Origin: Leclercia sp. AS011
GTDB lineage: Bacteria > Pseudomonadota > Gammaproteobacteria > Enterobacterales > Enterobacteriaceae
Assembly (NCBI RefSeq): GCF_037152535.1
Contig: NZ_JBBCMA010000001.1
Span: 2,108,001-2,172,000, forward strand
Length of the DNA stretch: 64,000 nucleotides
Direction of reading: 5' to 3'
Shown here: positions 31,267 to 39,492 of the stretch, one piece after another
Numbering within the stretch: the first letter of the stretch is position 1
Layout: each line of letters begins with the position of its first letter
Notes under the pieces: generated by a model
The model's database searches: none
What the model was told of the DNA's origin: nothing
The model's input: the letters and a program-made list of their open reading frames with translations, nothing else
Program-made: the position numbers and the translations under genes

Positions 31267-33171
31267 ATGTTCATCATCAGTAGTGATACCGATAAATTCA
31301 AAGAATACGCTTTACCTCAAGCCTCTGGTCAGTTTGCAATGCCGACTGACCACACTGTGGTCAGCATTGATAAAAATGGTAAACCGGTGTCTTACTTTGC
31401 CGATGATATCTGGGATTACAATGCTTTTTTTAATCGTACGAATGCCTCTAAGAATCTATACAAGATTAACTTTCACCCTGATAAACATAACCCGAAATTG
31501 CTCACAGAATTGAAGCAGCGCATCTATTTTCTTATTTGGGGTGCGAAGGGCGAACTTTTGCACATGGAGGACGACACGTTTCGCACATTCGAACAATGCT
31601 GGCATATAGCGAAATTTGCAAATGTGGCGATGAGAGTGTTTAAAGATACTGACATTGACTCCTTCTCGTTGTTTAGTAATGAGCTGGTCTTCAGCCAAAT
31701 ACTTCATGAAGGAAAGGCATTTAGCGAGGGCTCATTAAAAATTAATCTTCAGGCACTGAGCGTCCTCACGCAGGTTAATTCGCATTTTCCAGAACATTCA
31801 CGATTCGAGTTAGGACTGCCGGAAGGTAAAAATTTAAAGCAATTAGCCAAACAATATTCTGTTAGCGGAAAAGGACATAACCCCACGGTGATCCCCGCGA
31901 TTTATGAGCAACTGATGGGGCGATTAGTGCAGGATGTGAATAGAGCCTACGGAAGACTTCCCTATCTTCAAGATGTCAAAGTGTATGCCAGACAATACGC
32001 CCTGACGGACAGAATGGCTGTAAATGAATTCAAGATATTCGAGGGCGCGTGTTTTATGACCCTGTCTGCCTTCACTGGTATGCGTATCACTGAACTCACC
32101 CAGATAGATGCCACCTCATATAAGGAAATTGACCTTGACGGTATCACGCTTTGTACGATGCGCTCATGGACGAACAAGCTAGAGAAACTGCGCCGAGAGG
32201 ATGTGTGGGCTTGTGCACCGATATGCGAAAAAGCATTGAAAGTGCTGGCCACCATTAATGATCACTACCGTTCAATTAAGGGAAATATTCATCGTTCGCC
32301 TCGTTTCAGTTTCAAAAGGCACTTTGGGCAGAGTTCTGGCATCAACAATCAGGTAGCCGAGGCTACTTTAAATAGAACAAGTCTAAGTCACTTGTTTTCG
32401 AATTACTCAAAGCACCTGGACATTACCTACGACCCTATAGAGATGGATGAAGTATATAAGCTGCTTAATCCAATGGTTTCTGATAGTTATAATCCTATAA
32501 AGAAAAAGGAGGACGGTACGTTTTACTGGCATTTTACCACTCACTCGCTCAGACGAACCTTTGCGCATTTTGTTGTGGGAAATGGCCTGGTGTCATTAGC
32601 CGCACTTAAGCATCAGTTCAAACATATCAGCCTGGCCATGACGGCGATCTACGCCAGTCACTCTGAGGTGCTTACTCTGATGGGTATAGAAAACCCAGCC
32701 AGTATTAAAAAATCCGTGGAAGACGCTGAAATGGAAAGCCACAGAGCCTATCTGCAAGATATGATAGATAATCCAGAACAGCAATCGGGTGGCTTTATGA
32801 AGAGCTTTGAGGGAGATCCCAGGGTAATGACAGAAGCACAATTCGATGCACTGGTGAATAGCACTAAAGGGGCTAACAAGTCAGTAGGCTATGGCCGATG
32901 TTTTGCGGGTGAAAAGTGTAAGATGACTCATATATTTGAGCCATCAAGTTGCGTGGGACGTGACTGCGAAAACCTGAACATTAATCAGGCCGAAGCCAAA
33001 TGCTGGCAAGATCGACATAAACGCCTTTGCGAGAACGTGCAGCAGATGAAAAAGTTGGGTTTTTACAACCGCAACACGCTGGCCCGTGAGTTAACCGATA
33101 TTCGCTCTGCTGAAAAAGTAATGGCAGACCATGATATAGCCTTCGAACGCTTTGATTTAGGAGCATTGTAA
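31267..33171 (+). CDS. Large tyrosine recombinase with Cys-rich tail
   Basis: A 634-residue recombinase. Arg I is in FTGMRITELTQID near residue 275, the Lys strand follows in RSWTNKLEKLRREDVW, THSLRRTF gives His-x-x-Arg, and AIYASHS carries the Tyr (the second His is likely in KHISLAM). The C-terminus has a Cys cluster, GRCFAGEKCKM and SSCVGRDCEN, which recalls TnpB of Tn554. Two bases separate it from the gene upstream, and its TAA overlaps the next ATG. With the first gene it forms the catalytic pair of the module. Confidence 0.83.
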   Translation: MFIISSDTDKFKEYALPQASGQFAMPTDHTVVSIDKNGKPVSYFADDIWDYNAFFNRTNASKNLYKINFHPDKHNPKLLTELKQRIYFLIWGAKGELLHMEDDTFRTFEQCWHIAKFANVAMRVFKDTDIDSFSLFSNELVFSQILHEGKAFSEGSLKINLQALSVLTQVNSHFPEHSRFELGLPEGKNLKQLAKQYSVSGKGHNPTVIPAIYEQLMGRLVQDVNRAYGRLPYLQDVKVYARQYALTDRMAVNEFKIFEGACFMTLSAFTGMRITELTQIDATSYKEIDLDGITLCTMRSWTNKLEKLRREDVWACAPICEKALKVLATINDHYRSIKGNIHRSPRFSFKRHFGQSSGINNQVAEATLNRTSLSHLFSNYSKHLDITYDPIEMDEVYKLLNPMVSDSYNPIKKKEDGTFYWHFTTHSLRRTFAHFVVGNGLVSLAALKHQFKHISLAMTAIYASHSEVLTLMGIENPASIKKSVEDAEMESHRAYLQDMIDNPEQQSGGFMKSFEGDPRVMTEAQFDALVNSTKGANKSVGYGRCFAGEKCKMTHIFEPSSCVGRDCENLNINQAEAKCWQDRHKRLCENVQQMKKLGFYNRNTLARELTDIRSAEKVMADHDIAFERFDLGAL

Positions 33172-33569
33172 TGCTTGACGTCAAAACTAAAATTGCAAAG
33201 GCCCTTGAAGCGTTAAAAAAAGAGAACAAGAAAATAAACCCGTCGGCGGTGGAAAAACGGGCAGGTGTTGCTAATGGTTCGCTGAAGAACCATCCGGTAT
33301 TGCGGGAAATTGTGTTGATAGAAAAAAATAAATATCGGCAGTCAAAAAATGATGCAGCACTCATCGTGAAAAACAGACGTAATACCGTTGAAAAAAAACG
33401 ATATGAAGAACTGGAAACGAAAAACAACAGACTGAAATTAGAGAACAGTCAGTTTCAAGCCGAGATGAAAACGATGGCAGATTCTATTGCGCAATTGACC
33501 TGGGAGCTGCATCGTTATCAAACAGCCACACGCAAGGATTCATCGAATGTGCGTACAATCAAAAAGTAA
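33171..33569 (+). CDS. Small HTH/coiled-coil accessory protein (TnpC-like)
   Basis: A 132-residue, very Lys-rich protein. Residues about 10-45 look like a HTH (INPSAVEKRAGVANGSLKNH), and residues about 75-115 form a coiled coil with regular heptads (EELETKNNRLKLENSQFQAE). Size, layout and position match the third protein of Tn554-type modules, which affects efficiency and orientation of insertion rather than catalysis. The start overlaps the stop of the large recombinase. Confidence 0.7.
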   Translation: MLDVKTKIAKALEALKKENKKINPSAVEKRAGVANGSLKNHPVLREIVLIEKNKYRQSKNDAALIVKNRRNTVEKKRYEELETKNNRLKLENSQFQAEMKTMADSIAQLTWELHRYQTATRKDSSNVRTIKK

Positions 33570-33987
33570 TGCTTCCGAAAGGCTCACTGAATATCAGCAA
33601 AATCTTTTAAAAAGAATTAATAATGTCGCGGTTTCGCTGATGCCTGAGTTTGAAGATAAAAATCAGGCAGTGGAGGCGTTAATGCTGGATGACGGATCTT
33701 TGTTGCAACTGCTCTGTTCCATTCAGATGAAACAGAAAACTCGTACGTCAGACTACGAGGCGCAAGAAGCGCGACGCCGTCGCGAAGATCTGGAGGCTTT
33801 TTACAGCGATCTGCAAGAACTCGGCGGCGTTGTGAAAGTGAACTTCGTAGCCGATACGCTGGGCATTACACGCCAGGCCGTGAATGTGCGAGTGAAAAAG
33901 AATCAACTTATTGCGTTCAAACGAAACGGTGATTTTATCTTTCCAGTATTCCAGTTCAACGATAAAGGGCTGGTATCCGCGATCTGA
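33547..33987 (+). CDS. HTH DNA-binding protein, possible regulator of island cargo
   Basis: A 146-residue protein that starts inside the end of the previous gene (23-bp overlap). The C-terminal third is a clear HTH: VNFVADTLGITRQAVNVRVK followed by a basic wing and an aromatic FIFPVFQF ending. This HTH-wing-PVWQF-like pattern is seen in some antitoxin-type regulators. The N-terminal half is helical. The next gene starts 26 bp later, so the two may act together. No function assigned. Confidence 0.6.
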   Translation: MCVQSKSNASERLTEYQQNLLKRINNVAVSLMPEFEDKNQAVEALMLDDGSLLQLLCSIQMKQKTRTSDYEAQEARRRREDLEAFYSDLQELGGVVKVNFVADTLGITRQAVNVRVKKNQLIAFKRNGDFIFPVFQFNDKGLVSAI

Positions 33988-34013
33988 TTAGCGAAGTGAT
34001 CGGCGGTAGTCTG

Positions 34014-36245
34014 ATGACTATCGATATTTATAAAGATATTAATGGGTTAAATGCTGTTGCGATTGAGGCTCCGCAGGATGACGCCGCTGAGGCGTTAACA
34101 CTGGTTTCTGAGCTGCCCGATATTCGCCAACACAGTTTTCTGGATACCGCAGAGAGCGAAGAGAAAAAGCACCTTTATCTGTTGCTGCTGGCGCTAAGTA
34201 TTGAGAATTCAGCATCACTGAGTAAACAAGGGGCAGAGTTTCTGGCGCAGCTCGGTGAGAAAGCAGGCTGTCCGGCAGTGGCTGAAGAGATCGCCAGCCT
34301 GGCCGATAGCGCACACAAATACCAGCAATATCAGCCGGAGATGCTGGCGCTACTGAGTGATGATAACGCGCGTTACAACTGGCTTTTCGATGTCTTTTTC
34401 CTGCTAGCACTCTGCGGCAAGACCATTGAAAACCCGCAGGTGATGCGCCTGCTTGGCGCTCTGAAACCTGCACAGTTTAAAGATAATTTCGCCGCTATGT
34501 TGACGCTGCTCCACGAAAGTGACGAAACGCAGTTGCTTACCAGCGCTGCGAAATTAAACGCGCTGACGCAGGGGTGGAAAAATATCGTTCGCTACCGCGA
34601 GTTGCAATTTAAAGAGTACTTCTCCGCCGCGATTAAACAGCTTTACGCCGCCGATCATGCCGCAACGATGCTGGGCTTTGAGCTGATGAAAATAACGGAC
34701 AAAGCATCCGACGTGAGCTTCTTTATGGGCTCATTTGAAGGTGACAGCTTCCTTGGCAAAATGGGATCAGCGGTCGGTAGCTCGGCCTATACACTGGGAC
34801 GCAAATCCTGCCTTTCTGGATTGAATGATTTCCGTAAAAAAGCCAGCGAGTTTATCTCGGCGAACGGTACAGCACTGAGTACCGGCAACGCAATAACCTC
34901 ACGCTGGGGTTTGCCGACGTTTGACTATGAGGGGCGCATCAGTTATTCCGATTATGAACTGGATAATTCCGCCGAAAACGAAGACTGGTACGATCAATTC
35001 AACGAATACCAGAACCAAATTGATAGCGTGTTAACCGACTTTTCGAGGGCTTGTTCCGATGCGGCGGAGCAACTGGAACTCTTTGCCCAGGGTGATTTTG
35101 ATAGTTCGGTTATTCGCATTAAACAACAAAAACACGCCGAGTGGTTGCAGCAGCAGGAGCAGGAAAAACGCAATAAGCAGTCGGTTACCGTGGTGAAAGC
35201 GGGGCAAGAGTACCGACTTAGCATTGACTGGCAGGATGTGGAGAATCCGCCCTGCGATCCGGAAAACATCCGTCATATCAAAACCGACGGCAAAGTGTGG
35301 TTAATCGTTGATAACGACGAATGTTTCTACCGCAGCGAGGATCGGCTGAACTGGCAGAGCGTGAACCCCGTTGCATCAGATGAAAGATGCTATGTAAGTA
35401 AGATAATTATTGTTGAAGGTGTGTGGGTGATGTTCGGCGGCTCCGGCGCGGGATTCCTCTATTCCCCCGATGCGATTAACTGGCAAAAAAGCCAGTTCCC
35501 GGATTTTCCCAATGCCTGGGACTACAGCGCCACCGAGGATCTGGTCTATTTTAATCATCTCTGGTTGTGGCGTTTTAAAGAGCGCAAAGAGTATCAGTAC
35601 AAGGATGAAGGCTTTTTCTTCGATTCAACGAAAACCTCGACCTACGATAAACCGATGATTTTCTGCGCCGACAATCCGGGCGCAGCATGGCAGCGCTATG
35701 ACGAGTCGCCGAACTACAGCGAAGGTATCGAGATAGAAAACCTTTGTGCGCTGCCGGGCGTGGATTGCCTATTAGCATTCAGCAAATTCGACAGCTACTA
35801 CACGTCGGTGAAAAAGCGCCCCAAATCAGAACCGATGATCGAATACCATGTGCCCGGTAAAAACTGGCGCAGTTGCACCTGGCATAGCGAGAAAGAGTTC
35901 TACAGCGACGTTCGGGTAACGCGAATGAATGACACGCTGATGTGTTTCTACTCCCGCTATCTACTGACGTCCGATAAAGGCTACGAGTGGAAACGACATG
36001 ACAACGAAATGCGCGTCGCCGATTGTTTCCACCTCGATGAGATCAGCCTGTTCCCGTCCAGCAATAACCGGCAGGTTATCTACCTGAGCAATAACGGTAC
36101 GGATTTCAAAGAACTGATGATGGAAGAGGGAAACTGGCAGTATCTCGCAGCCAACGAACAGGGGTTATTGAGTGTATATTCACCGAACTCTCACGAAACA
36201 CTTCTTCGATTAGGGACGTATATTTGGGCGACCCAAGTGAAGTAA
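34014..36245 (+). CDS. Unknown 743-residue protein with C-terminal Asp-box propeller
   Basis: Not recognised. The N-terminal half (about residues 1-330) is helical and Ala/Leu-rich with a Gly-rich patch FMGSFEGDSFLGKMGSAVGS near 240. A charged helix (about 355-395, QQKHAEWLQQQEQEKRNKQS) leads to a beta-rich half. This carries repeated Asp-box-like units: YRSEDRLNWQSV, LYSPDAINWQKS, CADNPGAAWQRY, LTSDKGYEWKRH and LSNNGTDFKEL, the pattern of BNR/sialidase-type propellers. No signal peptide or membrane segment is seen. The start could also be the GTG six codons upstream. Less AT-rich than the recombinases, so it may be a separate acquisition. Sits where cargo is expected behind the recombinase module. 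Confidence 0.7.
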   Translation: MTIDIYKDINGLNAVAIEAPQDDAAEALTLVSELPDIRQHSFLDTAESEEKKHLYLLLLALSIENSASLSKQGAEFLAQLGEKAGCPAVAEEIASLADSAHKYQQYQPEMLALLSDDNARYNWLFDVFFLLALCGKTIENPQVMRLLGALKPAQFKDNFAAMLTLLHESDETQLLTSAAKLNALTQGWKNIVRYRELQFKEYFSAAIKQLYAADHAATMLGFELMKITDKASDVSFFMGSFEGDSFLGKMGSAVGSSAYTLGRKSCLSGLNDFRKKASEFISANGTALSTGNAITSRWGLPTFDYEGRISYSDYELDNSAENEDWYDQFNEYQNQIDSVLTDFSRACSDAAEQLELFAQGDFDSSVIRIKQQKHAEWLQQQEQEKRNKQSVTVVKAGQEYRLSIDWQDVENPPCDPENIRHIKTDGKVWLIVDNDECFYRSEDRLNWQSVNPVASDERCYVSKIIIVEGVWVMFGGSGAGFLYSPDAINWQKSQFPDFPNAWDYSATEDLVYFNHLWLWRFKERKEYQYKDEGFFFDSTKTSTYDKPMIFCADNPGAAWQRYDESPNYSEGIEIENLCALPGVDCLLAFSKFDSYYTSVKKRPKSEPMIEYHVPGKNWRSCTWHSEKEFYSDVRVTRMNDTLMCFYSRYLLTSDKGYEWKRHDNEMRVADCFHLDEISLFPSSNNRQVIYLSNNGTDFKELMMEEGNWQYLAANEQGLLSVYSPNSHETLLRLGTYIWATQVK

Positions 36246-36279
36246 CGTAGTCTCGCAACCTTGGGTAAGCCTCATTATT

Positions 36280-36323
36280 TGCCCGTTATTCAAAGTATAA
36301 CGGGCATCTTTGAGTTTTTTACA
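36280..36323 (+). terminator. Terminator after the propeller gene
   Basis: TGCCCGTTAT-tcaaagt-ATAACGGGCA is a perfect 10-bp stem, 35 bp after the stop codon, with a T run (TTTTTT) about ten bases further on. The T run is a little distant. Confidence 0.65.
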
Positions 36324-36477
36324 GGAATCATGCGGCTTATGGAATGGCCGAATGTCATTGTTAGAAGCAAGTCCATTCATTAATCATTGCTGATAGCCAA
36401 TTTTCATATCTGTAATAAGATGGCATCGGTAGGCAAAAATTATACCGATTGAAAACATTCAATAAATAAGCAATACA

Positions 36478-36503
36478 AAACGCTCCCTGGACGGGAGCGT
36501 TTG
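36478..36503 (-). terminator. Terminator hairpin of the former autotransporter gene
   Basis: AACGCTCCC-tggac-GGGAGCGTT hairpin, 13 bp beyond the remnant stop codon on the minus strand, followed there by TTTTGTATT. Confidence 0.65.
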
Positions 36504-36515
36504 TACTGTTTTTTA

Positions 36516-37189
36516 TCAGAACATGACCTTCACACTGGCCTGTCCGTTATAACCCTCCGCACTGTTGCCGCTGATACTGCGTGTATACCCTCCCTGAACA
36601 CCCAGGGCCCCGGGCTGACACTCCAGCCAGCAACTCAGCAAACGTGCCGTCCTGCTACGGACTGAACGTGACATTGCTGCCTGGGGTTGCGGTACCCATA
36701 TTCAGCTTGCCTTGAGAGCTGAACGTCCGGACCACCGACGGTCGAACCCACCAGCTTACCGGCAGTTCGCTGATGCCGTGCTTCATACTGCGCTCATGGC
36801 CCAGGAGTGTGGATGAACCCTGACCGAAGGCCATTTCAGACTGGTTGCCAAAGCGCAGACCGGCGCGGACATGCTGTGCGCTGCCGTGACCAAAATCCAC
36901 ATAGCCTCCATCGTCATGACCGTTGTTCAGGCTGAGCCCCTGCCAGACATACTGCAGCTTTGGCTCCAGTACCAGACTGTTGCTGACACTCAGTGGCAGG
37001 CCTGTCTTCGGAGCGGTAAATAGATTCGCCGCTGAGATACCAGCTTTCATCCGTTGTACCGCGGTTCAGAGTGTAGTTATAGGCCCCGGCCTGCAGTTTA
37101 TGGCCCAGCGCAAAGGCATCACCGATGGTCGTTGCCCCGTTAATGGCATCCACCACTTTAATACCATTGCCGGTGGTGGCCAGGCCCAA
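36516..37189 (-). pseudogene. Autotransporter adhesin remnant (C-terminal beta-barrel)
   Basis: Pieces of an AIDA/pertactin-type autotransporter in three different minus-strand frames. The upstream piece has LQAGAYNYTLNRGTTDESWY, the middle piece LEPKLQYVWQGLSLNNG and RAGLRFGNQSEMAF, and the last piece GALGVQGGYTRSISGN ending in SVKVMF with a C-terminal Phe. At least two frameshifts separate them and the passenger domain is missing. Similarity fades near 37230. The 37190-37446 stretch towards the acyltransferase gene shows no gene. Confidence 0.8.
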
Positions 37190-37446
37190 CCCGCTGTTCC
37201 CGGTACTGGTGAAGGGGTCCGCTTGGGAAACGGAAATTATCCTACGTTAAGCCTGTTTTTTGAGATGGCATGACGGGCAGCTATGAGCGAAAAACGGACC
37301 TTCAAATCCAAACCGGTTCAATTGATTAACTTTGGCTGTCAGTCAAGCCATCGTTAACATGAATCCGATCGAAAATTCCTTATCGCATTTTTACAAATAC
37401 GCAGTGGCAAGAAAGATAGATTCTGGCTCATGACAAGTAGAGTTGT

Positions 37447-38355
37447 TCATTTGTATAAAGAGACTTCGCCTTCAGGACGCGTTTTGAACCTGCGATGCAT
37501 CCACAGGTATTGCTCAGGAGCACGGAGAATTTCACGCTCGATGATCTTGTTCATATAAGCCGCTGCGGCGACCTTGTCTTCCCTTGGATAGCCTGACAAC
37601 GGATTGCTGATATACATGTGATAACCTTTTTTATCGCTACGTCGAATCATGCTAAGTGTGATCAAGTGTGCACCAGCGAGTTTTGACAGAGCATACGTTC
37701 CGTTCGTCGTGGCTGCTTTTTTTACCGAGAAAAAAGGTGCAAAAACGCTTCCTTTAGACCCATAATCCTGGTCTGGTGCAAACCAAACGGCTTCACCTGC
37801 TTTTAGCGCATGAACAAAACCTGATAAATTACGTCGATTAATCATAGCCTTATTTGAACGCATACGCCCTTTTGTCTGTACCCATTCCATTAATGGATCA
37901 TTGTGTGGGCGATACGTTGCCATCATAGGATGGCATAACCCCATTACTCTTCCACACAACTCAAGGGACATAAAATGAATCCCGACAACCATTACTCCTC
38001 TTGTCGCACCGGTCAGGTTTTCAAGCCCTTCGACATCAAACCATTTTTTGACTCTCGCATCGCTCCAGAACCAGGCCATTCCTGTTTCCATCAGTCCCAG
38101 CCCGAGAGAAGCAAAGTTTTTATTGACCATCTGGCTCCGGGCAAACGGTGTCATCTCGGGAAAGCACAGTTCGATATTTCTAATCGCAATCCCTTCCCGG
38201 CGTTTCAGAAAGGGTCTGGATATTGTTCCAAGGCCAGAGCCCAGAATATGTAAAACCGGGTAAGGAAGTTGAACGAGAAGCCACAGCAGACCCAAACCAG
38301 ACCAGGTAAGCCAGTGGCGAGGATGAAGTAAATTATGAGTAAAAGTCTGTGCCAT
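37447..38355 (-). CDS. LpxP/LpxL-like lipid A acyltransferase
   Basis: A 302-residue late acyltransferase of lipid A synthesis, closest by eye to LpxP (the cold-induced palmitoleoyl transferase). Features in order: N-terminal membrane anchor LTWSGLGLLWLLVQLPYPVL, KRREGIAIRNIELCFP, the catalytic HxxxxE in GIHFMSLELCGRVMGL, RMRSNKAMINRR, WFAPDQDYG, and the ending PEQYLWMHRRFKTRP. It lies inside the accessory region, so it is probably an extra copy rather than the housekeeping gene. It would change acyl chains of lipid A, fitting the cold-shock genes nearby. Confidence 0.88.
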   Translation of the reverse strand: MAQTFTHNLLHPRHWLTWSGLGLLWLLVQLPYPVLHILGSGLGTISRPFLKRREGIAIRNIELCFPEMTPFARSQMVNKNFASLGLGLMETGMAWFWSDARVKKWFDVEGLENLTGATRGVMVVGIHFMSLELCGRVMGLCHPMMATYRPHNDPLMEWVQTKGRMRSNKAMINRRNLSGFVHALKAGEAVWFAPDQDYGSKGSVFAPFFSVKKAATTNGTYALSKLAGAHLITLSMIRRSDKKGYHMYISNPLSGYPREDKVAAAAYMNKIIEREILRAPEQYLWMHRRFKTRPEGEVSLYK

Positions 38356-38557
38356 AAATTTCCTTAATGCTAATGAAGGTTATAACGCAAAAGGAAAACA
38401 ATGAGGCAATTTGTCTTTAGCGATACATTTTGTTTTAGACAATTTAAACCCATCTAAATTCAGAAAAAATAATTTTGCAATGCCTGGTAAAGGATTTAAA
38501 GAGCCAGGAATGAATTGTAAGTCAGCAAATTTATTCTGTTATAAATCCATGGTTTTA

Positions 38558-38830
38558 TCATTGATACTCAAGGAATTGTCTTCTTGATTCATCATCATCA
38601 AGGTACTCAAAAGAAAAAAGCCGAATTTTGGTAAGTTTATAAAACCACTCACAATCGTTTCGTTGAATAATTTCGCCTGGTTTGAAACATATCCCGGATG
38701 CCATCCGAATAATCGCATATTTACCATTACTAAACCTGACCCGGTGAATACAGAAAGGTTGACCGGCCTGCCCGTGACAGCTGTTTGACAGGATATGTCC
38801 TTCAATAAAAACAGATTTTTTAGATTTCAT
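38558..38830 (-). CDS. Hypothetical small protein
   Basis: A 90-residue protein with no recognised family. It is beta-rich with several Cys and Phe and an acidic end (FEYLDDDESRRQFLEYQ). I choose the second ATG (MKSKKSVF), which has GAGGG seven bases upstream. It reads in the same direction as the acyltransferase gene and the zinc-ribbon gene upstream and may belong to the same stress cluster. Confidence 0.55.
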   Translation of the reverse strand: MKSKKSVFIEGHILSNSCHGQAGQPFCIHRVRFSNGKYAIIRMASGICFKPGEIIQRNDCEWFYKLTKIRLFSFEYLDDDESRRQFLEYQ

Positions 38831-38909
38831 TATCATACCCTCGACAACTGCAGTACAGGAGAAATGTTGTCATTTCCCGACATCACTGACGTTAAGTGGC
38901 AGAAGCTGA

Positions 38910-39086
38910 TCAGCCGCCGATACACCAGCATTCTGAAGGTCTGAACAACAGTCCGCAGGCAGGGCACTCAAGAACCGCATCTTTTCTTAGTTTACCTGCT
39001 TTCTGATCGGCTCTGTGTGCGCATACCGGGCAGGCAACATGAACCGGTCTTTCTTTAAAATACCTGAGCCCATTTGTATAAGACAT
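38910..39086 (-). CDS. Tiny zinc-ribbon protein
   Basis: A 58-residue open frame starting MSYTNGLRYF, with two CxxC knuckles: ACPVCAHRAD near residue 19 and ECPACGLLFR near residue 40. GAGAG precedes the ATG by about seven bases. It is like a rubredoxin/zinc-ribbon knuckle protein. A second protein of the same type is at 48231-48395, on the other side of the glucan synthase gene. Confidence 0.6.
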   Translation of the reverse strand: MSYTNGLRYFKERPVHVACPVCAHRADQKAGKLRKDAVLECPACGLLFRPSECWCIGG

Positions 39087-39208
39087 AAATAACTCTCTGA
39101 GGAATACATTAATTATTATACGCTTTACTCTAAAAACAGCCGGGTTAAGTTATGTTGATTTATGACTGAATCACGATAGCAGATATTGAAAATTGAACGT
39201 CCGATTTA

Positions 39209-39217
39209 TGATATAAT
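39209..39217 (+). promoter_or_regulatory. Extended -10 promoter
   Basis: TGATATAAT is an exact TGnTATAAT extended -10, 23 bp ahead of the ATG at 39240. No good -35 lies at 17 bp, which fits extended -10 or RpoS-type use. Confidence 0.5.
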
Positions 39218-39239
39218 ACCCTTCCATGAGAAATTTATA

Positions 39240-39473
39240 ATGAAATCAGAAGACACCCTTGACTGGTACCCTTCCCAGCTACCGCCAGTAAAAATTATTC
39301 TTGGCGAAGCCGTGCTGGCTGTGGGTAAACAGGGCCGACCGATTAATACCCGAACCTTGCTGGAATACCTTCAGGTCATGCAGGGCAGGCAAAAAAAAAG
39401 GGATGACAAAATCGCCATGCAGACAGCGATTGACGTTCTCAGGGATAATCAGCGCATTAACGGCAGACGTTAA
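39240..39473 (+). CDS. YmgB/AriR-family-like connector protein
   Basis: A 77-residue protein. The segment LGEAVLAVGKQGRPINTRTL followed by a helical stretch matches by eye the YcgZ/YmgA/YmgB (AriR) family of small dimeric connectors that act on the Rcs phosphorelay and biofilm/acid resistance. A TTG 18 codons upstream is an alternative start, but lies before the promoter. Convergent with the glucan synthase gene (20-bp gap). Confidence 0.55.
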   Translation: MKSEDTLDWYPSQLPPVKIILGEAVLAVGKQGRPINTRTLLEYLQVMQGRQKKRDDKIAMQTAIDVLRDNQRINGRR

Positions 39474-39492
39474 TGCACCTCCGGGATCAGCG

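Noticed and set aside
34039..34473. 144-codon minus-strand frame inside the propeller gene
   Set aside because: Shadow frame; the plus-strand gene is longer, has a consistent fold pattern and a terminator.
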